Source: Streptomyces sp. Edi4
GTDB taxonomy: Bacteria; Actinomycetota; Actinomycetes; Streptomycetales; Streptomycetaceae
Assembly: GCF_040253615.1 (NCBI RefSeq)
Contig: NZ_JBEJGY010000004.1
Location: forward strand, 186,001-250,000
DNA length: 64,000 bases
Direction of reading: 5' to 3'
The stretch's first letter is position 1, and each line of letters starts with the position of its first letter. Positions 37,791 through 45,777 of the stretch are shown here, piece by piece. Under the pieces are notes generated by a model that searched no databases, was not told where the DNA came from, and saw only the letters and a list, made by a program, of their open reading frames with translations. The translations under genes and the position numbers were made by a program.

Positions 37791-39434
37791 ATGGCGCAGG
37801 TCTCGTCGGGTGAGCTGGACGACCGGGTGCTCGGCCGTACATGGACGGTGCGGCTGGATGCGGCGGCCCGGGGCACGGCGGCGGTGCGCGTCTCGTGCAG
37901 TCGGCCGGCCTGCCTTCCGGAGCGGCTGCCGACGGCCGCCGCCGGGCGCGCGAACGCGGTCGCTCACCTCAAGGCCCATCTGAAGGCCATTGCCGGGCCG
38001 CGCCCCGACGCGTTCTGCGTGTGCAAGGCCGAGGGCTGTCAGGCCCACAACCTGTCCCGGCGCGATGAACGCCCCGAGCGCGGGGAGCCGTGGCGATGCG
38101 GTGGTCCGGTGGTTCTGGCCATCGTCACCGACCGCGAGGGGCGTTGGTGGCGGGCGATGGAATGCTGCTCACGTTGCGCGGCCGCGACCCCCGGCGCCAA
38201 AACCGTCGCCACCGCGCCGCCGGCGCCCCGCAAGGGCAACACCGCCGATGGTGGCGGAGTTCCCGCCGCTGCGGATCGCACCCGCGCAGGCGTCGCGGCC
38301 CTGGAGGACACCGCGGTGTTGTTCTCCGACAACGCCAACAGCGCCTCGTCCACGCTGAGATCGGGCGACCCGGCGCCCCCACCGCCCAGATCCGGCCCGC
38401 TCCCCCGCGCCCGGGCGGCCGCGTCGGCGTCACCGGCCGCGGCGGCGCCCAGAGGCGCCAAGCCCTGGGGGAAGATCGGGCAGCGGACTGTGCCGCAGAA
38501 TTTGCGGCCCGACGTCCTGCGCGTCGAACTCATCGAACTCGGCGACGCGTTCCGCGCCTACCAGCAGCGTGCCGAGCCCGACCTCGCCCTCCTCGCCACC
38601 CTCCACGAGCGCAAGGCGCGCGCGTTCGCCCTGTGGGCCGACGTCACCCGCACAGAAGCGCTGCGAGAGGAGGCCGAACGGGCCGAGAAGGCCGCGCGGA
38701 CGACGCGCGCCATGCACGCCAACCGCGCCCATCGTCCGACCTGCGGTGACACGGACGCCACCGGGCCACAGGTGGAGTGGCTGCTGACACGGGGCCAGGC
38801 CGTCCACGCGCGCGCCGTACTCGACCACGTCCAGGACCATTCTCCGCACCCCGAGGCCGACGTGCGCCTGGCCGTCCTCATGCTCACCCTGCGGGCCGCG
38901 CGCGCCGGCACCGGGAACGTCACCGGTCAGGACCTCACCGGCTGGCTGGCCGGCGACGCGGAACCCGTGCTGGAACGTCTGGTCGCGGGCGACTGGCTGC
39001 GGCTGTCCTGCACCGTGACGCAGGCTCTGGCGTCCCGGCCCGAGGACGCGGCGCCGTTCACCGTCCCCACCCTGCTGCCGGACCGGCCGCGTCCGTTCGC
39101 CTTCGGCAAGACCAGCCGCTCCAAGATCTCGGGCTGGGCCCAGAAGGCGGTCGGCGACCGGAAGCTACGCAAGAAGAAGCTGGGCCCGGCCACTCGGCTC
39201 CTCGCCCTGTACGCCGCGGCCCATTCCCGCCCCGACGGCCAACTCGGCCCGGAGCAGGACGGCGGCCTCCACCTGGACCGTCTCTCGGCGTTCTGCGCCT
39301 TGCCCGCCGAGAAGATCGGCGAGCAGGCCGAACTGCTCGTCGCAGCCGATTGGTTCAGCGAAGCCGATACGTCCCAGGACCGGTTGCGGGCCCGATTGTC
39401 CGAGCGGGTACTCCCCCTGAGCGGACTGCTCTAG
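37791..39434 (+). CDS. Large hypothetical protein with Cys motifs and coiled coil
   Basis: This 547-residue protein is not recognised. The N-terminal 125 residues hold clustered cysteines (FCVCKAEGCQAHN and MECCSRC), which may bind metal. A Pro/Ala-rich linker follows (about 130-225). Residues 235-310 are helical and charged (LHERKARAFALWADVTRTEALREEAERAEKAARTTRA), a likely coiled coil. A basic patch (KTSRSKISGWAQ then DRKLRKKKLG) could bind nucleic acid. ATG 37791 follows GAGGGG. No signal peptide or membrane helix. Confidence 0.7.
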   Translation: MAQVSSGELDDRVLGRTWTVRLDAAARGTAAVRVSCSRPACLPERLPTAAAGRANAVAHLKAHLKAIAGPRPDAFCVCKAEGCQAHNLSRRDERPERGEPWRCGGPVVLAIVTDREGRWWRAMECCSRCAAATPGAKTVATAPPAPRKGNTADGGGVPAAADRTRAGVAALEDTAVLFSDNANSASSTLRSGDPAPPPPRSGPLPRARAAASASPAAAAPRGAKPWGKIGQRTVPQNLRPDVLRVELIELGDAFRAYQQRAEPDLALLATLHERKARAFALWADVTRTEALREEAERAEKAARTTRAMHANRAHRPTCGDTDATGPQVEWLLTRGQAVHARAVLDHVQDHSPHPEADVRLAVLMLTLRAARAGTGNVTGQDLTGWLAGDAEPVLERLVAGDWLRLSCTVTQALASRPEDAAPFTVPTLLPDRPRPFAFGKTSRSKISGWAQKAVGDRKLRKKKLGPATRLLALYAAAHSRPDGQLGPEQDGGLHLDRLSAFCALPAEKIGEQAELLVAADWFSEADTSQDRLRARLSERVLPLSGLL

Positions 39435-40011
39435 GACTTGGCGTGGCGCGGGGAGCGTCATGGGCGGAGGGCGGAGGGCGGAAGGCGGACGTTGGTAGCT
39501 GTCTTTCAACTCTGGCCGTGAGGCACCGGGCGGCTGAATGATCCGTATCTCCAATCCCCTTTCTCTATACAGCAGTTCAGCAACCGGGTGGCTGCTTCCA
39601 GCAATCCCGGCTCGCGCTCTGTCTGCGCCCGGCTGGTCTCCAGGGCGGCTACGAATGAGTACGGCCAGCCGGGGATGAACTGGTCCGAGGAGCGTCCCTG
39701 GCGTCCACAGACATGGCAGGACAGGCGGTCCGGGCTGGTCGGCGCGTCGGGCCGCAGTCATGCCGAGACATCGTCCGCCAGGACCAGACGCCCGTCGGCG
39801 GCCTTGGGCTTCGGGAGCGTGGCCAGGGCCTGGCGCAGCCGGACCGTGGCCAGGGCCTCGCGCAGCCGGACCGCGTCGATGCGGCTCCAAGTGAGCGCGT
39901 CGTACGACGCGCCGTGCCCACGCCGGTGTCCGGACCATAAAGACAAGCTCAGGTACGCGCGCGTCCCTCCCCCACCCCCCGCGCCGCCCCCCTCGCAGAA
40001 TTTCCGTGAGG
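39435..40011. other. Intergenic region with a transposase remnant
   Basis: This 577-bp gap holds the transposase remnant at 39640-39940 and, near 39462-39482, three tandem GGGCGGA-like heptamers. No other coding sequence is supported. Confidence 0.5.
39640..39940 (-). pseudogene. IS4/IS701-type transposase remnant
   Basis: On the minus strand the sequence reads GHRRGHGASYDAL, then RIDAVRLREALATVRLRQAL, then KAADGRLVLADDVSA, a TGA stop at 39758-39760, then LRPDAPTSPDRLSCHVCG and PGWPYSFVAALE in the same frame. This is the N-terminal part of a DDE transposase in which a Trp codon (TGG, expected in DVSxWLRPDA) has become TGA. Both ends of the gene are missing. An in-frame 27-bp duplication (39820-39873) repeats nine codons. 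Confidence 0.7.
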
Positions 40012-40383
40012 TCAGCTGCGCACGAAGCCGGCTGGGTCGGCCATGTAGCGGTCGAGGTCCGGGTCCTGGTGGAGCGCGTTGAACTCGTCGTGAATCTGCC
40101 ACGCCGGGCCGAGTTCGGCGCGAAGGCGGCTGAGCGCTTGGCGTACCGCCTCGTTGAAATGGTGACACTCCGCTTCACGCCACGGCCCGGGGTCCGGGGG
40201 GTAGTCCCAGTTCAACGCCGTATCGTAACGAGCTATCAGCCCGTACAGGACATCGCGGAGGTCGTGGCTGATCGGCAGCCGGTCCAGCTCGACCGGGTAC
40301 CCCCACACCTCCGCGTCCTCAGGCGTGGCCGCCCAGAGGACTGCGCCTGATCCTGCGTCGAAGAAGAATCTCGCGGCGGGCAT
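40012..40383 (-). CDS. Conserved hypothetical protein
   Basis: This 123-residue soluble acidic protein (FFFDAGSGAVLWAATPEDAEVWGYPVEL, later WREAECHHFNEAVRQALSRLRAELG) is not assigned to a family by me. Similar short proteins occur in Streptomyces, sometimes near toxin or immunity genes, but no such partner is seen here. ATG 40383. Confidence 0.6.
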   Translation of the reverse strand: MPAARFFFDAGSGAVLWAATPEDAEVWGYPVELDRLPISHDLRDVLYGLIARYDTALNWDYPPDPGPWREAECHHFNEAVRQALSRLRAELGPAWQIHDEFNALHQDPDLDRYMADPAGFVRS

Positions 40384-40691
40384 GGCGTCGAACCCCTCGT
40401 TGTGTCGCGGTAGCGCCCGTCACAGTACTCGAGGGGCCGGCACGGCACCCCCAAGGCACCCCACGGCGTCCGGATGCGGTTGGCACCTCGCCTGCGCCCC
40501 CGGCGCCTCGTGGGCGCCTCGTGCGACAGCCATAGGTTTCGGTGACTGGCCGGTATGGGCCACCCAACAACCCGTCCCATGACTCAGCGCGACGAAACAA
40601 TCACCTATGTGGACATTTACTTGAAGTCTCACATTGTTCTAAGGTGCAAGTGAGGCCACCGCCTCACCCTTCACCGCCCCGGGAGATCCCC
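40384..40691. other. Divergent promoter region with AT-rich segment
   Basis: This 308-bp gap has an unusually AT-rich stretch at about 40595-40650 before the VOC gene. Inverted ACTTG (40619-40623) and CAAGT (40647-40651) flank it. This is probably the VOC promoter; I cannot fix the -10 and -35 elements. Confidence 0.45.
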
Positions 40692-41192
40692 ATGCCTGTA
40701 CGCCGCCTCAATCACGCGGTGCTCTACGTGCGAGACGTCGCTCGCGCCGTGGAGTTCTACACGGACGTATTCGGCTTCAAGCTCGACGTCGACATCCCCG
40801 GCCGCGCCGCGTTCCTCAGCGCCCAGGACACCCTCAACGATCACGACCTCGGTCTGTTCTCCGTCGGGGCGCAGGCGCCCGGTCCCGAACAGGGCCGCGT
40901 GGGGCTTTACCACCTGGCCTGGGAGGTGGGCACGCTCGGCGAACTCTCCGCCATCGCCGTCGAGCTCACCAAGCGCGGCGCCATGGTCGGCTCGACGGAT
41001 CACCTGGTGTCGAAGTCCCTGTACGCCAAGGACCCCGACGGCAACGAGTTCGAGATCATGTGGCGCGTGCCGCGCGAGGACTGGCCGTCCGAAGCCGACG
41101 ACGCCCGACCGAGCGGACTCGACCTCGAAGCCGCGCTCAAGCGTTGGGGACCCGACCTCAAGACGGGTGCGGCCGCCGGGTCGCCCACCTGA
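40692..41192 (+). CDS. VOC-family protein, catechol 2,3-dioxygenase-like
   Basis: This 166-residue protein has the VOC metal-site pattern: LNHAVLYVRDVARAVEFYTDVFGF at the N-terminus (His), GLYHLAWEV in the middle (His) and DPDGNEFEIMW at the C-terminus (Glu). These give the two-His-one-Glu set of extradiol dioxygenases. Ring cleavage is plausible but single-domain VOC proteins vary. ATG 40692 follows GGGAGA. Confidence 0.88.
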   Translation: MPVRRLNHAVLYVRDVARAVEFYTDVFGFKLDVDIPGRAAFLSAQDTLNDHDLGLFSVGAQAPGPEQGRVGLYHLAWEVGTLGELSAIAVELTKRGAMVGSTDHLVSKSLYAKDPDGNEFEIMWRVPREDWPSEADDARPSGLDLEAALKRWGPDLKTGAAAGSPT

Positions 41193-41278
41193 GTCAGGAG
41201 CGGCCGTCGCTTGCGCCGGGCGCCCGCTCACCCCGGTGTCCGCCGGTCGGCGAGAGAGGCCGCCGCCGCGGTCGGCCG

Positions 41279-41596
41279 TCAGTTGTCGCCGGAGCCGTCC
41301 CGCCGCTCCACGATCACGAGCGCGCCCCGGCTTCCGGGACGGACCGCGTGGACCGCCCCCGCCGGGACCAGATGGAGCTCGCCCGCGCACACCGGCACGG
41401 GCCTGCCGTCGACTTCGAGTTCGAGGTGCCCGTCCAGGACGAGAAGCACCTCGGCGGCCTCATGACTCTCGGCCTCGACCGGCATGTCATCCATCCTCAG
41501 CACCTTCACACAGGCGGTACCCACGTCGCCCAGCACGCGTGAGCGCCATCCTCCGGGGAGATCGGCGGCGGCATTCCTCAGGCTGATCAGGCTCAC
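41279..41596 (-). CDS. Small cupin-domain protein
   Basis: This 105-residue protein is a single cupin barrel (ESHEAAEVLLVLDGHLELEVDGRPVPVCAGELHLVPAGAVHAV), with His/Glu residues in the places of the metal ligands. Function unknown. GTG 41596 lies about ten bases after GAGGAG; upstream residues do not belong to the fold. Confidence 0.8.
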   Translation of the reverse strand: MSLISLRNAAADLPGGWRSRVLGDVGTACVKVLRMDDMPVEAESHEAAEVLLVLDGHLELEVDGRPVPVCAGELHLVPAGAVHAVRPGSRGALVIVERRDGSGDN

Positions 41597-41625
41597 GGCC
41601 CACTTCTCCTCTGGCCCCCGGTGTG

Positions 41626-41805
41626 ATGTCACCGGACGCCCTCAGCAAGGTCCTCTGGATGCCCGAAAAGCTACGTGGCCTGCGCCTACGGTTGGTCGAC
41701 CGTTTCGCAAAGGATGGCGAGGGCGGCCGCCGACTCGTGGATGCCATCGCCAAGTTGGCGGGCCATCCCCATGTGGGCGGACCGCGCATGCTCGGCAACC
41801 CGTGA
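41626..41805 (+). CDS. Possible small protein
   Basis: A 59-residue frame (MSPDALSKVLWMPEKLRGLRLRLVDRF...) lies in the gap between the cupin and TetR genes. It has a protein-like composition with an amphipathic basic helix but no clear ribosome site. It could be a real small protein, a remnant or chance. Confidence 0.25.
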   Translation: MSPDALSKVLWMPEKLRGLRLRLVDRFAKDGEGGRRLVDAIAKLAGHPHVGGPRMLGNP

Positions 41806-41821
41806 CAACACCGGACCATAT

Positions 41822-41850
41822 TTGACCGATCGTTCCACTGTCGCTAGAGT
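41822..41850 (+). promoter_or_regulatory. Promoter of the TetR gene (probably leaderless)
   Basis: TTGACC (41822-41827) and TAGAGT (41845-41850) are 17 bp apart, a good housekeeping promoter. The GTG start at 41857 lies six bases after the -10 element, where transcription should begin. An imperfect GACCGATCGTTC palindrome overlaps the -35 element. Confidence 0.7.
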
Positions 41851-41856
41851 TCGAGC

Positions 41857-42441
41857 GTGGCCAGAACCAAGGAATTCGATCCGGACGCCGCGTTGCAGTC
41901 AGCCCTGGAGCTGTTCTGGCGGCGCGGCTACGAGGCCACCTCGATGGCTGACCTCGTCGAACATCTCGGCATCGGACGTGCCAGCATCTACGCCACCTTC
42001 GGCAACAAGCACGAGCTGTACCTGAAAGCGCTGGACCGCTACAACGAGCACCACGACGCGGCCCTGCTGAGCGCACTGTCCCAGCCCGGCCCCGCGCTGC
42101 CCGCCGTGCGTACGCTGGTACGACGCTTCGCGGCCGAGGCGCACGCCAACGACCGGCGTTCCCTGGGGTGTTTCGTCACCAACACGGCCGCAGAACTGGG
42201 CGCACACGATACGGCGGCGGCCCGCCGGGTCGAGAAGAGCTGGGACCACGTCGAGACTCTGCTGCGCTCAGCGCTGACACGGGCCCAGGCGCAGGACGAG
42301 CTGCCCGCCGACCGCGATCCGCGCGCACTCGCGCGGATGCTGCTCGTACTGATGCAGGGCCTGCGAGTGGTCGGCAAGGCGTCACAGGACCCGGGCCGCG
42401 TGCGGGACGCCGCCGAGCAGGCGTTGAAGCTGCTCGACTGA
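41857..42441 (+). CDS. TetR-family regulator
   Basis: This 194-residue protein has the TetR helix-turn-helix (ALELFWRRGYEATSMADLVEHLGIGRASIYATFGNKHELYL) of the AcrR/NemR-like group and a ligand domain with RRSLGCFVTNTAAEL. The GTG start coincides with the predicted transcription start, so the mRNA is probably leaderless. It lies upstream of an SDR in the same direction, a possible target. Confidence 0.92.
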   Translation: MARTKEFDPDAALQSALELFWRRGYEATSMADLVEHLGIGRASIYATFGNKHELYLKALDRYNEHHDAALLSALSQPGPALPAVRTLVRRFAAEAHANDRRSLGCFVTNTAAELGAHDTAAARRVEKSWDHVETLLRSALTRAQAQDELPADRDPRALARMLLVLMQGLRVVGKASQDPGRVRDAAEQALKLLD

Positions 42442-42660
42442 CCAACCCTGCGGGGAGCGCGAGAGTGCCCGTGCGCGTGCCTTTGCGGCCAAATTCCAGA
42501 ACGGACAGTCCATTATTGAGGAGTCCCGTCCTCCTCGCACCCCGCAAACGGCCCGGCCCCCGCGCCCCCCAACGCCCCCAACCTCAACTCCCGACGCCCG
42601 ACCCGGAACCCCGAATCCCGTACCTCGAACAACCAAGTGCTGACCCAAGGAGCCACCACC

Positions 42661-43425
42661 ATGACCGCACGCTTCACCGGAAAGACCGTCCTCGTCACCG
42701 GCGCGGGCTCCGGCATCGGCCGGGCCGTCGCTCTCGCCTTCGCGGCCGAAGGTGCCTCGGTCGTCGGAGCCGGACGTACCGCCGCGGCGCTCGACGAGAC
42801 GGTCGCGCTGATCGAGAAGGAAGGTGGTTCGGCCGTCGCGGTCACCGCGGATGTGACGCGTTCCGAGGACGTCAGGGCCCTGGTCCGTCATACCGTCGAA
42901 CGCTTCGGCAGCCTTGATGTCGCCGTGAACAATGCCGGCGTCTTCCGGGGCGGCGCCCCCATAGCGGACCTCCCCGAGGCGGACTGGCGCACCATGCTGG
43001 ACATCAACGTCACCGGCGTACTCCTCAGCCTCCAGGCCGAAGTGGCTCAGATGCGGCAACAGCCCACCGGCGGCGCGATCGTCAACATCGCCTCCAACCT
43101 GGGCGCGCACAGCCGACTTCCGGGCCTGGCCGGCTACCTGGCCGGCAAGGCGGCCGTCTCCGCCCTCACCAGGGCGGCGGCCCTGGACCACATCGCCGAC
43201 GGCATCCGCATCAACGCCGTCAGTCCCGGCCCCTCCGACACCGCCATGTCGCTGCGACCGGGCGAGACCGATGCCGACCGCGCGGCCCGCATGAAGAGCG
43301 CGTCGCCGCTGGGACGGGTCTCCTCCACCGCCGAAGTCGCCTCAGCCGTGCTGTACTTGGCGTCGCCGGACGCCGCATCGATCGTCGGCGCCGACCTCGT
43401 CATCGACGGCGGCGCCGCCGCCTGA
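42661..43425 (+). CDS. Short-chain dehydrogenase/reductase
   Basis: This 254-residue classical SDR has TGAGSGIGRA, NNAGVF, a Ser in VNIASNLGAHS, and YLAGK carrying the catalytic Tyr and Lys, ending with GADLVIDGGAAA as in FabG-like enzymes. Substrate unknown. ATG 42661 follows AAGGAG. The leader has GGACAGTCC and an AT-rich CATTATT at about 42493-42508, a plausible promoter. Confidence 0.92.
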   Translation: MTARFTGKTVLVTGAGSGIGRAVALAFAAEGASVVGAGRTAAALDETVALIEKEGGSAVAVTADVTRSEDVRALVRHTVERFGSLDVAVNNAGVFRGGAPIADLPEADWRTMLDINVTGVLLSLQAEVAQMRQQPTGGAIVNIASNLGAHSRLPGLAGYLAGKAAVSALTRAAALDHIADGIRINAVSPGPSDTAMSLRPGETDADRAARMKSASPLGRVSSTAEVASAVLYLASPDAASIVGADLVIDGGAAA

Positions 43426-43582
43426 CGGCAACCCCTGCGCCGACGCGCGTGCGGTTGCGTTCGCACCGGCGCGGGTCGCGGCAGCCGGTCGCGGCAGCGC
43501 GGGTCACGAGAGGATCCGGTAACGACGGCCCCGGCTCACGACAGTCGGCTGGCGGCGCTCGGCCACGCGCCCGGCCGGCCGA

Positions 43583-43780
43583 TCATGCGTCGGTCCGCTC
43601 AGCCTCTGCCGCCGGCCGCTCGCCCTCCAGTCCCCGGGCTTCCATCGGAAAGAGGACGGGACTGAGCAGGTATTGCGCTCGCTCGGGACTCGGGCGGTTG
43701 GTGAGTCTCGGCGCGATGGCCGCACGCAGCCCACCGATCAGTTCCTCCCGTCCTGCCCGATGCTGATCTTCAGGGCGGCC
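43583..43780 (-). pseudogene. Possible C-terminal gene remnant
   Basis: On the minus strand an open stretch without start reads REELIGGLRAAIAPRLTNRPSPERAQYLLSPVLFPMEARGLEG to a TGA at 43583. It looks protein-like and could be the tail of a regulator or enzyme, but I cannot assign a family. It lies beside the decayed genes at 43740-44543. Confidence 0.3.
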
Positions 43781-43895
43781 GGGACTACCAAGTGACCGTC
43801 GCCGACGACCTGACGGGCTGGCAACGCGCTCTGGGGCGCCGCCCCGAGGTGACGATCCGGATCCACGAGGAGGCCAACCACCTGTTCTTTCCCGG
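43745..43895 (+). pseudogene. Alpha/beta hydrolase C-terminal remnant
   Basis: The sequence from GGRDYQVTVADDLTGWQRAL to EANHLFFPGSG matches the C-terminal part of a dienelactone/acetyl-esterase-like hydrolase (QGGRDYQV and NHLFFPG carry the usual Asp and His). Just upstream, MLIF appears in another frame, implying a one-base deletion before QGG. The rest of the hydrolase is absent. The frame runs directly into a metallo-beta-lactamase fragment. Confidence 0.65.
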
Positions 43896-44543
43896 CAGCG
43901 GGACGCCGGCGCGGTTGCAGCGGTATGTTTGGTTCGACGAGGTGGACGCGATATGGATTTCGCATCTGCACGCCGATCACAGCGCGGACCTGCTCACCGC
44001 CTATTACGCGGCGCTCCATGCCGACATCCGGCTCGCCACCCCCATCCCGTTGTACGGACCGCCGGGTATCGCCGACCAGTTGGCCCACTTCCTCACCAAC
44101 ACCTCCACGCGCAGCCCGGGCGAGTCCGCCTTCGCCATCCAGGAGCTGACGGACGGCCACCAGGCGCACGTGGGCGCCCTCACATGACCAGCCGCGCGAT
44201 GACGCACGGCATCCCGGCCTTCGGAGTACGCATCGAAACCGAGGGGCGCTCGCTGGTCCATTCCGGGGACACGGCGCCGTGCGTGAACCTAGGACGGCTC
44301 GCCGCAGGGTGCGACGTGCTGCTGTGCGAGGCCGAGAGCGCCGAGGCGCCCGCCGAGGACGAGCAGGTGCACCACGCCCCCGAGGACACCGGCGAAACGG
44401 GCCGCGAGGCTCAGGCGGGCCGGCTGATCGTCACGCACGTCGGCCGGTTCCTCACCCCGGAACAGGCCGTGGCGCGCGCCTCGGCCCGGTACGACGGCCC
44501 CATCGTTCGCGCCACGCCCGGTGCCACCTTCGCTATCGGCTGA
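43896..44543 (+). pseudogene. Frameshifted metallo-beta-lactamase-fold hydrolase remnant
   Basis: The first part (LQRYVWFDEVDAIWISHLHADHSADLLTAYYAALHAD...) carries the zinc motif HLHADH. It ends at a TGA at 44185-44187. The remainder (MTSRAMTHGIPAFGVRIETEGRSLVHSGDTAPC...LIVTHVGRFLTPEQAVARA) continues in another frame to 44543. The N-terminal strands of the domain are missing. One frameshift near 44180 plus the 5' deletion make it a pseudogene. Confidence 0.8.
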
Positions 44544-44639
44544 GGGCCATGACTACTGGACACTGAAGGGGCCACCTACGGCCGGTTCCATCCCACCACC
44601 GGCCTCCGGCTCCGCTCCCCCCGCCCGAGCTCGTTCTTC

Positions 44640-44671
44640 GCCCCGCGCCCCGCGCCCCGCGCCCCGCGCCG
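44640..44671. repeat. CCCCGCG heptamer tandem repeat
   Basis: Four tandem CCCCGCG units lie in the 272-bp gap between the lactamase remnant and the next hydrolase gene. No gene is supported in the rest of this gap. Confidence 0.8.
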
Positions 44672-44815
44672 ATTTGCCGGCCGTGCTCGCTCGGTGAGGG
44701 GCGGAGACTCGGATCGTGGGCGGTACTCCCCGGAGCCGAGCCAACTTGCCCTACTGTCGGGCGAGTTCCGCCCCTTCCCGGAGCCTCGGCTCTTGAATCC
44801 TCTGCATTCCGTGGG

Positions 44816-45673
44816 TCACTTCGGCAGGTCCGCGGAAAGGAAGGGCGCAAGGAGCGCGAGCAACGCCTCGGGCTGGTGGAGGGGGATGATGTGCCCGCAG
44901 TTCTGGAGGCGGTGTCCGGTCAAGTCATCCGCGACAGAGCGAAGTTGGCGTTCGAGGTCGGGGCCGACGGGGTGCGAGCCGATGGCCATGGTCGGCATGG
45001 TCAGGCGAGCTGTCGCGACGGCGTCCGCGAGCTGCCGCCCGCTGGTGGGCAGCGCCCGGTAGTAGGAGAACGCGCAGCGCAGCGCCTCGCTCCCGGTGTA
45101 CGCCTCGACGAAGGCCGCGCGGATGTCGTCGGGCACTCCCCGCCCGAGCGTCCCCGCATTGAGGAACCACTCGATGTACAGGGCCTCGTTGCCGGCCAGT
45201 ACGGTCTCGGCGAGGCCGGGGACGGCGTGGAAGCCGAACCACCAGGGGGCGCCGTCCGCGAGGACGTGTTCCGCCCCCGGCAGGCGACCGAGCAGGGCCT
45301 CCATCACCACCAGACGGCGGACGAGGCCGGGTCGGCGCAACCCGAGCAGGACGGCGGGCGCGGCCCCCGCGTCGATGCCGACCACCGCCGCCGAGGTCTC
45401 GCCGAGCGCGTCGAGCAGCCCTTCGGCGTCGGCGGCGAGGGTGCCCGCGTCGTACCCGTCGAGGGCCCGTGTGCTGGCGCCGAAGCCTCTTAGGTCCGGG
45501 GCGATGACCCGGTATCGGTCGGCCAGCGGGTCCATGATCTCCTGCCAGACCTGCCAGGTGTGAGGGAAGCCGTGCAGCAGCAGGACCGCCGGTCCCTCCC
45601 CCGCGACGGCGACGTTGAGTTCGACCCCGTTCGTCGTGACGCGGCGCAGTCGGTGTGCGGTGGCGAAAGGCAA
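44816..45673 (-). CDS. Alpha/beta hydrolase
   Basis: This 285-residue enzyme has HGFPHTW, GIDAGA with Asp as nucleophile and CGHIIPLHQPE with the His. It resembles epoxide hydrolase/dehalogenase-type enzymes. The TTG at 45673 follows GGGGAG; a TTG at 45715 lies inside the operator repeats and is less likely. It is divergent from the HxlR gene at 45778 and shares its operator region. Confidence 0.85.
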   Translation of the reverse strand: MPFATAHRLRRVTTNGVELNVAVAGEGPAVLLLHGFPHTWQVWQEIMDPLADRYRVIAPDLRGFGASTRALDGYDAGTLAADAEGLLDALGETSAAVVGIDAGAAPAVLLGLRRPGLVRRLVVMEALLGRLPGAEHVLADGAPWWFGFHAVPGLAETVLAGNEALYIEWFLNAGTLGRGVPDDIRAAFVEAYTGSEALRCAFSYYRALPTSGRQLADAVATARLTMPTMAIGSHPVGPDLERQLRSVADDLTGHRLQNCGHIIPLHQPEALLALLAPFLSADLPK

Positions 45674-45692
45674 GGTGACTCCCCGAATTAGG

Positions 45693-45729
45693 CGGTTACG
45701 ATTGGTTACCAGCAAACGATAGGTAACCG
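45693..45729. promoter_or_regulatory. Operator half-sites for the HxlR regulator
   Basis: GGTTAC (45704-45709) and GTAACC (45723-45728) form an inverted pair 13 bp apart. A third, CGGTTAC (45693-45699), pairs with GTAACCG at 45723-45729. They lie between the divergent hydrolase and HxlR genes. Confidence 0.65.
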
Positions 45730-45749
45730 TCTGGGCGCTGCCCAGACGG
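45727..45749 (+). other. Strong hairpin in the HxlR leader
   Basis: Perfect 10-bp arms CCGTCTGGGC and GCCCAGACGG flank only three bases (GCT). It lies about 30 bp upstream of the HxlR start and just before its ribosome site GGGAAGG. It may be an operator or an mRNA hairpin. Confidence 0.6.
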
Positions 45750-45777
45750 CACTTTCAGGGAAGGTGGTGAGCCCCAG

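Noticed and set aside
36833..37876. Minus-strand Ser/Pro/Arg-rich protein across the repeat block
   Set aside because: Composition is dictated by the DNA repeat, it overlaps the SDR and the next gene, and no start or ribosome site stands out.
39165..40178. 337-codon minus-strand frame around the transposase remnant
   Set aside because: The transposase similarity is in a different frame; this frame is Arg/Gly/Pro-rich and overlaps the hypothetical gene at 40012.
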